DNA of 35,976 nucleotides from Candidatus Kapaibacterium sp. (GTDB lineage Bacteria > Bacteroidota > Ignavibacteria > Kapaibacteriales > Kapaibacteriaceae): positions 1 to 35,976 of the forward strand of contig JAURNF010000012.1 in assembly GCA_030830285.1 (NCBI GenBank), in the 5' to 3' direction. Numbering within the stretch: the stretch's first letter is position 1; each line of letters begins with the position of its first letter. The notes under the pieces were generated by a model. The model saw only the letters and a program-made list of their open reading frames with translations, had not been told where the DNA came from and ran no database searches. The position numbers and the translations under genes are program-made. Shown piece by piece: positions 27,073-35,976 of the stretch.

Positions 27073-28872
27073 ATGAAGAACTACCGCAACTTTTGCATCA
27101 TCGCGCACATTGATCACGGCAAGTCGACCCTGGCAGACCGTCTGCTGGAGCGTACAGGACGTGTGTCGGCGCGCGAGATGACAATGAATCAGATTCTCGA
27201 CGATAATCCTCTTGAGCAGGAGCGTGGCATTACGATCAAGCTCCACGCCATCCAGATGGATTACAAAGCCAACGATGGTGAGACCTACAAGCTCAACCTC
27301 ATCGATACTCCGGGTCACGTGGACTTCTCCTACGAGGTGTCGCGTTCGCTGAGTGCGTGCGAGGGTGCGCTGTTGGTTGTTGACGCAACACAGGGCGTTG
27401 AAGCACAGACGATTTCGAATTTGTTCATGGCGATTGATCAAGGACTTGAGATCATTCCGGTGATCAACAAGATCGATTTGCCAAGTGCCGTGACAACAAT
27501 CGATAACGTGAAGCAGCAAGTGATCGACTTGATCGGCTGCAAGGAAGAAGACATGATCCTTGCGTCGGCCAAGGCCGGCATCGGTATCGATGAAATTCTC
27601 GAAACTGTTGTTGCGAAGATCCCACCACCGAAGGGCGATCCGAAGGCGCCGCTGCGCGCGCTGATCTACGATTCGATCTTCGATGCCTATCGCGGTGTTG
27701 TTGTAAACGTGCGCGTGTTCGATGGCACGATGAAGGAGAAAGACAAGATCGTCTTCATGAACACGAACCAGACGTATGACCTTGACGAGGTTGGTGTGTT
27801 GCACATGCAACGTCAACGCACGGGCATTCTCGAAGCAGGCAACGTAGGGTACTTCACGGCGGCAATTCGTCGTCTGCAAGACTCCAAGGTTGGCGACACC
27901 GTAACACTTGCAAACAATCCAACAACGAACCCTATTGAAGGCTTCCGCGAAGTGAAGCCGATGGTGTTCTCGGGTATCTACCCGGCTGACAGTGATGATT
28001 TCGAGGACTTGCGCGAAGCACTCGGCAAGCTTTCGCTGAACGACTCTGCAATTAGCTTTGAGCCTGAGTCGTCAAGCGCGCTCGGCTTCGGATTCCGCTG
28101 CGGCTTCCTTGGTCTGCTCCACATGGAGATCGTCCAAGAACGTCTCGAGCGCGAGTTCAACCAAGTGATCGTCACCACCGTACCGAACGTACGCTACAAG
28201 GTGATCACCACACGCGATGAAATTCTCTGGGTCGACAATCCATCGCAATTGCCGAATCCAACGTTGATCAAGGAAATTCAAGAGCCATTCATTCGTGCAC
28301 AGATCATTGCGCCATCGGAATACGTTGGCACAATCATGAAGCTTTGCATGGACCGTCGTGGCACAATGTTGGGTCAGTCGTACTTGTCTGCAGATCGTGT
28401 TGACATGACGTTTGACCTTCCGCTGGCGGAAGTGGTGTTTGACTTCTACGACAAGCTGAAGTCCAATACGCGTGGGTATGCATCGCTCGACTACGAATAC
28501 TCCGACTACAAGCAAGGCGAGCTTGTCCGCATGGACATTCTCCTAAACGGCGAACCAGTCGATGCGCTGTCATCGATCGTTCACCGTCAGAAGGCACACG
28601 AGTGGGGCAAGAAGTTGTGCGCCAAACTCAAGGAGCTCATCCCACGTCAGATGTTCGAGGTTGCGATTCAAGCAGCGATTGGTTCGAAGATCATCGCGCG
28701 TGAGTCCATCAGCGCCATTCGCAAGAACGTGATTGCCAAGTGTTATGGCGGCGACATTTCTCGAAAGCGCAAGCTCCTCGAGAAGCAGAAGGAAGGCAAG
28801 AAGCGCATGAAGCAAGTAGGCAAGGTGGAGATTCCACAGGAAGCATTCCACGCAGTTCTCTCAATTGACTAA
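27073..28872 (+). CDS. lepA: elongation factor 4 (LepA)
   Basis: [29 protein letters not shown]...[19 protein letters not shown]...NKIDLPSA...[28 protein letters not shown]. Confidence 0.98.
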   Translation: MKNYRNFCIIAHIDHGKSTLADRLLERTGRVSAREMTMNQILDDNPLEQERGITIKLHAIQMDYKANDGETYKLNLIDTPGHVDFSYEVSRSLSACEGALLVVDATQGVEAQTISNLFMAIDQGLEIIPVINKIDLPSAVTTIDNVKQQVIDLIGCKEEDMILASAKAGIGIDEILETVVAKIPPPKGDPKAPLRALIYDSIFDAYRGVVVNVRVFDGTMKEKDKIVFMNTNQTYDLDEVGVLHMQRQRTGILEAGNVGYFTAAIRRLQDSKVGDTVTLANNPTTNPIEGFREVKPMVFSGIYPADSDDFEDLREALGKLSLNDSAISFEPESSSALGFGFRCGFLGLLHMEIVQERLEREFNQVIVTTVPNVRYKVITTRDEILWVDNPSQLPNPTLIKEIQEPFIRAQIIAPSEYVGTIMKLCMDRRGTMLGQSYLSADRVDMTFDLPLAEVVFDFYDKLKSNTRGYASLDYEYSDYKQGELVRMDILLNGEPVDALSSIVHRQKAHEWGKKLCAKLKELIPRQMFEVAIQAAIGSKIIARESISAIRKNVIAKCYGGDISRKRKLLEKQKEGKKRMKQVGKVEIPQEAFHAVLSID

Positions 28873-28878
28873 GAAGCT

Positions 28879-29850
28879 ATGTCGCTCATCGAAACCATCT
28901 ACAGCAAGTTCGGTCCGTTCGGACAGTGGCTTATCCGTCGACGTCGTGCTCGGTTGAATGCGCCTAAGCCTGAGACGTTTACGCAACATGTTGTAGCATG
29001 GATCAAGACGCTCGTCTGGGCCGTGTCTGTTGTGACCATCATCAACGGACTCGCCCTTGCATCGTTTACCGTGCCAACGGGATCGATGGAGCGCACGGTG
29101 ATGGCCGGCGACTTCCTCTTTGTCAACAAGTTCATCTACGGTCCATCAACACCGCAGATCATTCCGTTTCTCAATCTCCCCCTTCCGTTCTACAAGCTCC
29201 CGCCGCTGTCTGCTCCGAATCATGGCGACGTGATCGTCTTCATCTTTCCTGGCAACCGCGACGATGTGAAGGCAGATCACTTCGAGTACTACCTCAAGCG
29301 TTGCATCGCTGTTGCGGGAGACACGCTACAGATTCGCAGTGGACGCGTGTTTGTGAACGGCATCGAGCGTCCACTTCCGGAGCACGGACAGTTTGCGCCG
29401 TACAGCGCCGAAGAGCGTACGGCACGTCATGAATACGATCGGCCGGCTTCGTTCCCTCCTGGACGTCAGTTTACGCGCGATGATTACGGTCCGATCCGTA
29501 TTCCAAAGCAAGGCGACGTAATCCCACTCACACCTGAATCGCTCTACGAGTGGGCAACATTCATCCGTCGTGAAGGCCACACGGTCAATCTCGGCACCGG
29601 CACCATCGACGGACAGCCAGCGACATCGTACACCGTTGAGCGCGACTACGTGTTCGGCATGGGTGACAACCGCGACAACTCTGCCGACTCACGCTTCTGG
29701 GGCTTTATCCCAGAGAACGACGTCGTCGGCACACCAATGGTTGTGTATTGGTCATGGGAGCCCGACGATCTCCAAAGCGGCAAGCGCTTGTCGCTCTTCG
29801 AGCGCCTCGGAACCATTCGTTGGAGTCGCATCGGGACGATCATCAACTAA
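28879..29850 (+). CDS. lepB: signal peptidase I
   Basis: TM then FTVPTGSMERTVMAGDFLFVNKFIYG; YLKRCIAVAGDTL; FGMGDNRDNSADSRFWGF: Ser/Lys catalytic motifs, long insertion between boxes. Confidence 0.95.
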   Translation: MSLIETIYSKFGPFGQWLIRRRRARLNAPKPETFTQHVVAWIKTLVWAVSVVTIINGLALASFTVPTGSMERTVMAGDFLFVNKFIYGPSTPQIIPFLNLPLPFYKLPPLSAPNHGDVIVFIFPGNRDDVKADHFEYYLKRCIAVAGDTLQIRSGRVFVNGIERPLPEHGQFAPYSAEERTARHEYDRPASFPPGRQFTRDDYGPIRIPKQGDVIPLTPESLYEWATFIRREGHTVNLGTGTIDGQPATSYTVERDYVFGMGDNRDNSADSRFWGFIPENDVVGTPMVVYWSWEPDDLQSGKRLSLFERLGTIRWSRIGTIIN

Positions 29851-29851
29851 G

Positions 29852-30466
29852 ATGGATAGCCACCGGCTCTCGACTATCCGATGGCGCGATCTCGCCCTCA
29901 CGGCAGTCTTTGCTGCGTGTATTGCCGTTGCGCTCCGTGTGTTTGTGCTCAGCGCATATACAATCCCCTCGCACTCGATGGAGAACACCATTCTGCATGG
30001 TGACTACATCGTGATGAGCAAGATCACCTACCTCATGCGCGATGTGCGTCGTGGCGACGTGATCATCTTCTCGCTTCCGGATTCACTTCGCAAGGGTGAG
30101 TCGCTTCTCAATCCCGACGAGCTGTATATCAAGCGCGTCGTAGGAATGCCTGGCGACACGCTCGTGCTCACGCACGAGTCGATCACGATCAACGACGCGC
30201 TCCAACCAACACCGCCTGAGGCACGTCCGCCGTTCGACCCGCTTCTTAAGCCAAAGGAGCGAGCACGGACAATCATCGTGCCACCCGACCACTATTTTGT
30301 GATGGGCGACAATCGAAGCAACTCGTACGACTCACGTTCATGGGGGATGTTGCCGAGCGATCACATTGTTGGCTCGCCGCTGTTTGTGTACTGGTCATAC
30401 GGCGATACACCGAATAACCCTGCCGATCACATACGCTGGGATCGTCTCTTGCAGATCATCAAGTAA
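29852..30466 (+). CDS. second signal peptidase I
   Basis: MDSHRLSTIRWRDLALTAVFAACIAVALRVFVLSAYTIPSHSMENTILHGDYIVMSK; YIKRVVGMPGDTL; VMGDNRSNSYDSRSWG. Start reassigned to ATG 29852. Confidence 0.94.
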   Translation: MDSHRLSTIRWRDLALTAVFAACIAVALRVFVLSAYTIPSHSMENTILHGDYIVMSKITYLMRDVRRGDVIIFSLPDSLRKGESLLNPDELYIKRVVGMPGDTLVLTHESITINDALQPTPPEARPPFDPLLKPKERARTIIVPPDHYFVMGDNRSNSYDSRSWGMLPSDHIVGSPLFVYWSYGDTPNNPADHIRWDRLLQIIK

Positions 30467-31611
30467 TGCGCGGATACTACCTCCATATCCCCTTCTGCGA
30501 AAAGAAGTGTTCGTACTGCGACTTCTACAGTCTCGAAACCACGCAGCACATCGATGCATTCGTCGAGACGCTTCTGCGTGAAATCACGATGCGCGCAGAT
30601 GATGCAACAGACACTTCATCGACGACGCCCGTAACATCGGTGTTCTTTGGTGGCGGTACGCCGTCACTCCTCTCGCCTGCAACACTCACACGTATCGTCA
30701 ACCACGTACGCGCACATGTAGCGGTTGCAGCAAATGCAGAGTGGACCATGGAGTGCAACCCCGGAACGGTAACTGCAGAAACGCTTCAGGGATATGCCGC
30801 AGCTGGCATCAACCGACTCTCCTTCGGCGTGCAGTCCTTCACGGCATCGGAGCTCGAGTTTCTCGATCGCATACACTCGGCTGATGAAGCATCACAAGCA
30901 ATGTCACTTGCACGAGCAGCTGGATTTGAGAACGTCAACATGGATCTCATGTTCGCCGTGCCGGGTCAGACCTACGACACATTGCAGTACAACCTCCAGC
31001 GCATGCTTGCGCTGCAACCAGATCATATCAGCGCCTACTCGCTCATCTACGAACACGGCACACCGCTCTTTGCGAAGATGAAGAAGGGGCTTGTAACCCC
31101 CACATCAGAAGATGTTGATGCAGCGATGTATGCGCTCGTAATCGACACCCTTACACGCGCTGGATACGAACAGTACGAAGTCAGCAACTTCGCACGTACT
31201 GGCAAGCGTTGCATGCACAACCGCACGTACTGGCTCTGCGAGTCGTACACCGCTGTCGGACCCAGTGCACACGGACTTCTTGGCAGCACGCGGTATTGGA
31301 ATCACCGATCGCTCACGCAATGGACAGCGAAGGTGCACGCAAACGAACTTCCCGAAGCAAATCGCGAAACGCTCAGCACCAACGAACAGCTCACAGAGTT
31401 TCTCTTCTGCACGCTTCGTGCCGAAGGCATCCCCATCGCAACAGTACAACAGCGGTTCGGCATCGACATTCGCACAGCACTTGCCGAGCATCTTCCCGAC
31501 TGGATGAGTGCCGACTTTGTTCGCGATACCGGTTCGCACCTCACACTTACTGCTGAAGGCTACCGCGTGTGCGACGAACTCACCCTCCGCATGCTCGCCT
31601 GTGTTGAGTGA
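30466..31611 (+). CDS. hemW: radical SAM HemW-like (coproporphyrinogen III oxidase-like) protein
   Basis: MRGYYLHIPFCEKKCSYCDFYSLE (CxxxCxxC); FFGGGTPSLL; NRLSFGVQSF; NVNMDLMFAVPGQT; TAG TAATG overlap with upstream gene. Confidence 0.94.
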   Translation: MRGYYLHIPFCEKKCSYCDFYSLETTQHIDAFVETLLREITMRADDATDTSSTTPVTSVFFGGGTPSLLSPATLTRIVNHVRAHVAVAANAEWTMECNPGTVTAETLQGYAAAGINRLSFGVQSFTASELEFLDRIHSADEASQAMSLARAAGFENVNMDLMFAVPGQTYDTLQYNLQRMLALQPDHISAYSLIYEHGTPLFAKMKKGLVTPTSEDVDAAMYALVIDTLTRAGYEQYEVSNFARTGKRCMHNRTYWLCESYTAVGPSAHGLLGSTRYWNHRSLTQWTAKVHANELPEANRETLSTNEQLTEFLFCTLRAEGIPIATVQQRFGIDIRTALAEHLPDWMSADFVRDTGSHLTLTAEGYRVCDELTLRMLACVE

Positions 31612-31623
31612 GCGCCCTCCTAC

Positions 31624-32805
31624 CTATCGCCTTACTGCATCGGCAATCACAACTCGCACAGCACGACGTGCTGGGTATTGCGAGGCAACAATGGCGAGGA
31701 TGATGCCAATGGATGCAGCCACTACAACATCGATGGCGTGAACATCCACCGGGAGTGCGGGAATCGCATAGCCTTGCGTGACGTCGAATCGTATCCACGA
31801 GAAGGTGCGCTGGCCAATGCAGAGACCAACGCCTACGATGCTGCCAACGAGCACGCTGCCCACGCCAAGCACGAGACCTTGAAGCTGAAAGATGCGGTGG
31901 ACCTGTCGGTCGGTTGCTCCAATAGCCTTGAGTATGGCAATGTCGCGACGCTTCTCCATTACGCCGAGCGTGAGCGATACGAGGATGTTGAACGCAGCAA
32001 CGATTACGATGAGCGACAACACAATGAACGATCCTATACGCTCAAGACGCATCATGTCGAACATTGTCCGATGCAGGTCGCGCCACGTCTCAACCTGCAA
32101 GCCCCTTGCACGCATGATTTGTGCAGCATCTTCAGCACGATGAGGATCGTCGAGACGGATGTACGTGTATCGCGTTGTCGATGCGGGAGCGATGGTGGCA
32201 ACAACTGAATCAAGAACGTACATCTGCGGTGCGCTCGACGCGCCGTCTGCTGTGGGTGTGAGGATTCCACGCACCTGCACACGCGATCCAGACGGAATCG
32301 ACATCGTAAGAAGCGATGATTCAATTGCCTCGGGTGCGATGAGCGACAGCGTGTCACCGATGTATACGTTGAGCGCTTCGGCGATGTCGAGCGAGATCAC
32401 AGCACCAGTAAGTCCACCGCGACTCTCAACGCTGGCAGTTCCGATCATGGTTGCACGCGCTACGTCGTATTCAGCAAGTTCGTTGCGAATTCCGAGCGCT
32501 CGCGCGGCAGTGGAACGGCCGGGCAACTGCACAACGAGTGTGGACTGATAGACAGGTTGTACAAGGCGCGCACCACCGATCTCGCGCACATCGATTGGTG
32601 GACGCCCCATTACGCGCAGGTGCGGACCCGAGCTGGTCATGCTGTCGATGGCAACGTTGCGAAACCCGTTAAACAGCGACAGCACAATGATGAGGGCGGC
32701 AGTGCCAACGGCAATGCCTACCACCGAGATACCACCAATGAGTCCGATCGCCGATAATCGACGAGGGCGAACATATCTGAGTGCGAGTGCTGTTGTTGGG
32801 TTCAC
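31624..32805 (-). CDS. LolC/LolE-type ABC transporter permease (FtsX family)
   Basis: GTG start; LALRYVRPRRLSAIGLIGGISVVGIAVGTAALIIVLSLFNGF...GVMEKRRDIAILKAIGATDRQVHRIFQLQGLVLGVGSVLVGSIVGVGLC. Confidence 0.9.
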   Translation of the reverse strand: MNPTTALALRYVRPRRLSAIGLIGGISVVGIAVGTAALIIVLSLFNGFRNVAIDSMTSSGPHLRVMGRPPIDVREIGGARLVQPVYQSTLVVQLPGRSTAARALGIRNELAEYDVARATMIGTASVESRGGLTGAVISLDIAEALNVYIGDTLSLIAPEAIESSLLTMSIPSGSRVQVRGILTPTADGASSAPQMYVLDSVVATIAPASTTRYTYIRLDDPHRAEDAAQIMRARGLQVETWRDLHRTMFDMMRLERIGSFIVLSLIVIVAAFNILVSLTLGVMEKRRDIAILKAIGATDRQVHRIFQLQGLVLGVGSVLVGSIVGVGLCIGQRTFSWIRFDVTQGYAIPALPVDVHAIDVVVAASIGIILAIVASQYPARRAVRVVIADAVRR

Positions 32806-34922
32806 GACCGACGTTTGGATGGGAGGAACGATTGCTGCGAGCGCAACGGCGAATCACCTTGCGCAAGTCGACGGTAGAATCCGTCAGAATCAAGCACGCG
32901 CGTCTTCACCGTGTCGGCAAGATACGCCTTGAGTATCTCGCGCAATCGCTTCTTGACCTTCGTGTCATATACCGGGAACGCAATTTCAATGCGCCGGTCC
33001 ATGTTCCGCCCCATCCAGTCTGCACTCGAAATGAAGAGCGCATCATCTCCCCCATTGCGGAACCAGAAGATGCGACTATGCTCAAGGAATCGGTCGAGAA
33101 TGCTCCGCACCGTGATGTTGTCGCTCACCCCGGGTACTCCCGGTCGCAACGCGCAGACACCACGGACGATGAGCTCGATCTTAACACCAGCCATCGATGC
33201 TCGATACAGCGCCTGAATAATCGTCGTGTCGATGAGCGCATTCATCTTGGCGATGATGTGCCCCTTACCTCCCTGCTGCACGTGCGCGATCTCACGATCG
33301 ATCAGCGAGAGAAATGTCGAGCGCAGATTTAATGGTGCAACACCAAGGTGTTGCCACGAGGCATGTCGTGAGTACCCGGTGAGCAGATTAAACAGATGCA
33401 CGAAATCGCGCTCAAACTCCTGACGTCCAGTGAAGATCCCAACGTCGGTGTACACACGCGATGTGCCCAGATTGTAATTGCCTGTTGCAACGTGCGCATA
33501 AGTGAGCACGTTCACACCTTCTTTGCGCACTACCAGACACACCTTGCAATGGACTTTCAAGCCCATCACGCCGTAGACAACGTGCACGCCAGCTTGCTCA
33601 AGCGCACGCGCCCACTGGATGTTCGTCTCTTCATCAAATCGCGCCTTCAATTCAACAAAGGCGGTAACGTTCTTGCCAAGTGTCGCAGCACGCTTGAGCG
33701 CCTCGATCACCGGGGAACGTCCACCCGCGCGATACAACGTGATCTTGATTGCCAACACGTTCGCGTCTTCCGCAGCTGCCTCAATAAAGCGCACAACGGA
33801 ATTCGTAAACGAATCAAACGGATGGTGCACAAGGATGTCGCCATCCTTCAACACCTCGAAGATGTTCGTGCCGTCGCGCTCGAACTCTGCAACCTTTCGC
33901 GACGTAAACGGCACATCCTTGAGTGCTCGACGGTCGAGCTGCATCAGCGCTAAAAAGTCTTGCAGGTTCAGCGGCATATCCACGCTGTACACATCCGAAT
34001 GCTCCAACTCGAGCGCACGCGTGAAGAACTGCGTGAGCTTGCGTGGCATGTCCGGACTGATCTCCATGCGCACGGCGTCAGTACCCCAGCGGCGCTGCCG
34101 GATGCCTTCAGCAACAGCTGTGATCAAATCATTCGCTTCGTCCTCTGCGATGTCGACATCGGCGTCGCGCGTTACGCGGAAGAGGTGACTCTCCTCGACG
34201 CGCAGTCCGGGGAACAGGATGCTTGCGTGAGCACGAATGATGTCCTCGAACAGCACATAGTGGTGTCCACCCGTACGTGCCAACTTGATCAACCGCGGCA
34301 AGGCCGAAGGCAGCTGCACAACCGCCACCTTGATATCGTCATCATCGCTCTGCTCGTCGATGAGTTGGAACGCAATCGTCAGCGAGCGATTCAGCAGGCG
34401 CGGGAAGGGATGCCCAGGGTCAAGGGCAAGGGGCGTAAGCACCGGCATGATGTTGTCAACGAAGTCACGCTCGAGTTCGATGCGCTCTTCGGTTGACAGA
34501 TCGTCGTACTGATGAATGTGGATGCCCTCGCGCTGCAGCGCCGGCACGATGGTTGATCGCCACACGTCAGCTTGCCGCTTGTAGAGCGGAATGAGACGTG
34601 ATCGGATTTCTTTCATCTGTTCAAGGGGCGTCATCCCATCGGACGAGAGCTCGGTGACGCCGGAGTAGATCTGCTCTTGCAATCCGGCGACGCGAATCAT
34701 GAAGAACTCGTCGAGATTCGTCGAAAAGATCGCCAGGAACTTGAGTCGCTCCAGGAGCGGATGCGTGATATCCTCGGCTTCTTCTAAGACGCGCTTGTTA
34801 AACTCGATCCATGAGAGTTCACGGTTGAGATAGAGCGACTCATCGTCGAGATCAATCTGATGTGCGGTCGGCGAATGTCCTGCCGAGGTACGTTTGGTAG
34901 CTTTGGTGGTGCGCTTTGCCAT
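32802..34922 (-). CDS. ppk1: polyphosphate kinase 1
   Basis: LYLNRELSWIEFNKRVLEEAEDITHPLLERLKFLAIFSTNLDEFFMIRVAGL...ILVHHPFDSF...IKITLYRAG...SADWMGRNMDRRIEIAFPV. Confidence 0.97.
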   Translation of the reverse strand: MAKRTTKATKRTSAGHSPTAHQIDLDDESLYLNRELSWIEFNKRVLEEAEDITHPLLERLKFLAIFSTNLDEFFMIRVAGLQEQIYSGVTELSSDGMTPLEQMKEIRSRLIPLYKRQADVWRSTIVPALQREGIHIHQYDDLSTEERIELERDFVDNIMPVLTPLALDPGHPFPRLLNRSLTIAFQLIDEQSDDDDIKVAVVQLPSALPRLIKLARTGGHHYVLFEDIIRAHASILFPGLRVEESHLFRVTRDADVDIAEDEANDLITAVAEGIRQRRWGTDAVRMEISPDMPRKLTQFFTRALELEHSDVYSVDMPLNLQDFLALMQLDRRALKDVPFTSRKVAEFERDGTNIFEVLKDGDILVHHPFDSFTNSVVRFIEAAAEDANVLAIKITLYRAGGRSPVIEALKRAATLGKNVTAFVELKARFDEETNIQWARALEQAGVHVVYGVMGLKVHCKVCLVVRKEGVNVLTYAHVATGNYNLGTSRVYTDVGIFTGRQEFERDFVHLFNLLTGYSRHASWQHLGVAPLNLRSTFLSLIDREIAHVQQGGKGHIIAKMNALIDTTIIQALYRASMAGVKIELIVRGVCALRPGVPGVSDNITVRSILDRFLEHSRIFWFRNGGDDALFISSADWMGRNMDRRIEIAFPVYDTKVKKRLREILKAYLADTVKTRVLDSDGFYRRLAQGDSPLRSQQSFLPSKRRS

Positions 34923-34926
34923 GGTA

Positions 34927-34934
34927 CGAAGCTA
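34927..34934 (-). promoter_or_regulatory. TAGCTTCG -7-like element, 4 nt before ppk1 ATG
   Basis: TAnnTTTG with one T to C. Confidence 0.4.
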
Positions 34935-34978
34935 CCGAACAGCCAGCAATGGCGCATGTTACCTTTTTGTGTGCAGCA

Positions 34979-35976
34979 CTACTCCGCAACGATTACCACG
35001 CAGCGTCCGCGTACAACGTCCGTCGTATTTGCATCAACGGCCAGGATCGACGCGATGTAGGGTCCGGGCTCGACCCTCCGTCCAGCCGAATCCGTGCCAT
35101 TCCAGGCATACCTGCCCTCTGCTGCAATGAAGCAGCTGTTACACAGCGTGTGACGAACAAATCCAGCCTCGTCGTAGATGTCGATGCGCGCCCGCGCCTG
35201 TACAAAGGGTATCTGCCAGACGATCTGCGCTGTGGACTGACCGTGCATTGGATCAGACGATATCACCGATGGATACGCTGCAAGCGTCGCACTCGACGAA
35301 CCGTCACGTGCAACGCTGTTGCGTGCACCAGGCGTGGAGCGCGCAGGTGCGGCAGACGACGTCCATGCGGCTGACTGTTCGCTACGCATATGCTCACTCC
35401 GCTTTTCGAGCGACACGCCGTCGATGCTTCCAATACGCGGATGATGGTACGACCTGTCGTACCACATGCTATCAACGCGCAGACCCTCGGGAGTGCAAAG
35501 CACAATGAGCTCGCGCTCTTGCTGTATCGCAAGCGTTGGACTCGTCCGCGCGCGCGGCACAACGGTCTGCATCGATGCCGCCGACATCGATGCACATAGC
35601 ACGCCGAACCCGCTCGGCGGCACAACCAGCGGCGCAACACATCGATACTGCACACCACGCGTGGTCTCGATCACCCAGTCGGCAAGATCCACCGAATCGG
35701 ACGTGCCGTTCCAGATCTCGACAAGGTCGCATTCACCAGTGCGAGGTTGCGCAAGAACTTCGTTGATCATCACCATACCTGCCACCGGAGGAATCGTGAT
35801 GCGCGTCGCAATGACATCATTCTCCGGCCGATCGTCTGCTCCCTCGATGCGCGTGTGAATCGTGCGACATGCAACACGTTCGTGTCCTTGCACACAGCCC
35901 TCTGGCACGAGCCAGATCACCTCTTCGCCAACACGGAGGGGTCCGACCACGGTATCAAACACCACATCATCACAGC
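34979..35976 (-). CDS. secreted protein with lamin-tail-like domain and FlgD-Ig-like C-terminal domain (5' end beyond window)
   Basis: VMINEVLAQPRTGECDLVEIWNGTSDSVDLADWVIETTRG (LTD-like); C-term ARIDIYDEAGFVRHTLCNS...GRYAWNGTDSAGRRVEPGPYIASIL (FlgD Ig-like). Frame stays open to 35976. Confidence 0.75.
   Translation of the reverse strand, partial: CDDVVFDTVVGPLRVGEEVIWLVPEGCVQGHERVACRTIHTRIEGADDRPENDVIATRITIPPVAGMVMINEVLAQPRTGECDLVEIWNGTSDSVDLADWVIETTRGVQYRCVAPLVVPPSGFGVLCASMSAASMQTVVPRARTSPTLAIQQERELIVLCTPEGLRVDSMWYDRSYHHPRIGSIDGVSLEKRSEHMRSEQSAAWTSSAAPARSTPGARNSVARDGSSSATLAAYPSVISSDPMHGQSTAQIVWQIPFVQARARIDIYDEAGFVRHTLCNSCFIAAEGRYAWNGTDSAGRRVEPGPYIASILAVDANTTDVVRGRCVVIVAE

Noticed and set aside
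26569-27879. 436-aa minus-strand ORF running through the lepA 5' region
   Set aside because: Only its last 119 aa (from ATG 26928) look like a SnoaL-like protein; the remainder is antisense to lepA with low-complexity His/Arg/Leu composition. Likely a chance open frame.
1-35976. tRNA/rRNA genes, CRISPR arrays, prophage, IS elements or defence islands
   Set aside because: Intergenic spaces are almost all under 150 bp and fully accounted for; no cloverleaf, spaced direct repeats, transposase, integrase or defence-family motif was recognised apart from the mazEF-like pair.

Overview
The 36-kb window is gene-dense bacterial chromosome, mostly housekeeping and envelope-biogenesis genes. I can support about 34 CDSs. 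No tRNA, rRNA, CRISPR array, prophage or transposase was recognised. Gene content (T9SS plug-like DUF5103 protein, FlgD-like C-terminal domain protein, paired SurA/PpiC-type PPIases, BamD) and the -7 motif TAnnTTTG suggest the Bacteroidota/Chlorobiota (FCB) group; this lineage call is an inference. The 5' part of a UvrD/PcrA helicase at 1-1329 (-) is clearly coding but missing from the supplied ORF track because it runs off the window edge. Main observations: (i) most transcription-unit heads carry a TAnnTT(T/C)G(C) element only about 2-7 nt before the start codon, implying leaderless mRNAs; (ii) a 68-bp block of 8-9-nt repeats between proS and a lipoprotein gene forms a near-perfect hairpin with the start codon at its apex, and its in-frame 9-mers encode the lipoprotein signal-peptide core (VSIVSIVSIAGC); (iii) a mazEF-like module is preceded by a perfect 23-bp palindrome overlapping its -7 box, a likely autoregulatory operator; (iv) all three convergent gene junctions overlap or nearly touch, leaving no room for ordinary terminators, and one adds a 20-aa tail after the terminal Phe of a beta-barrel-like protein. 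I found no convincing large undescribed multi-gene system.
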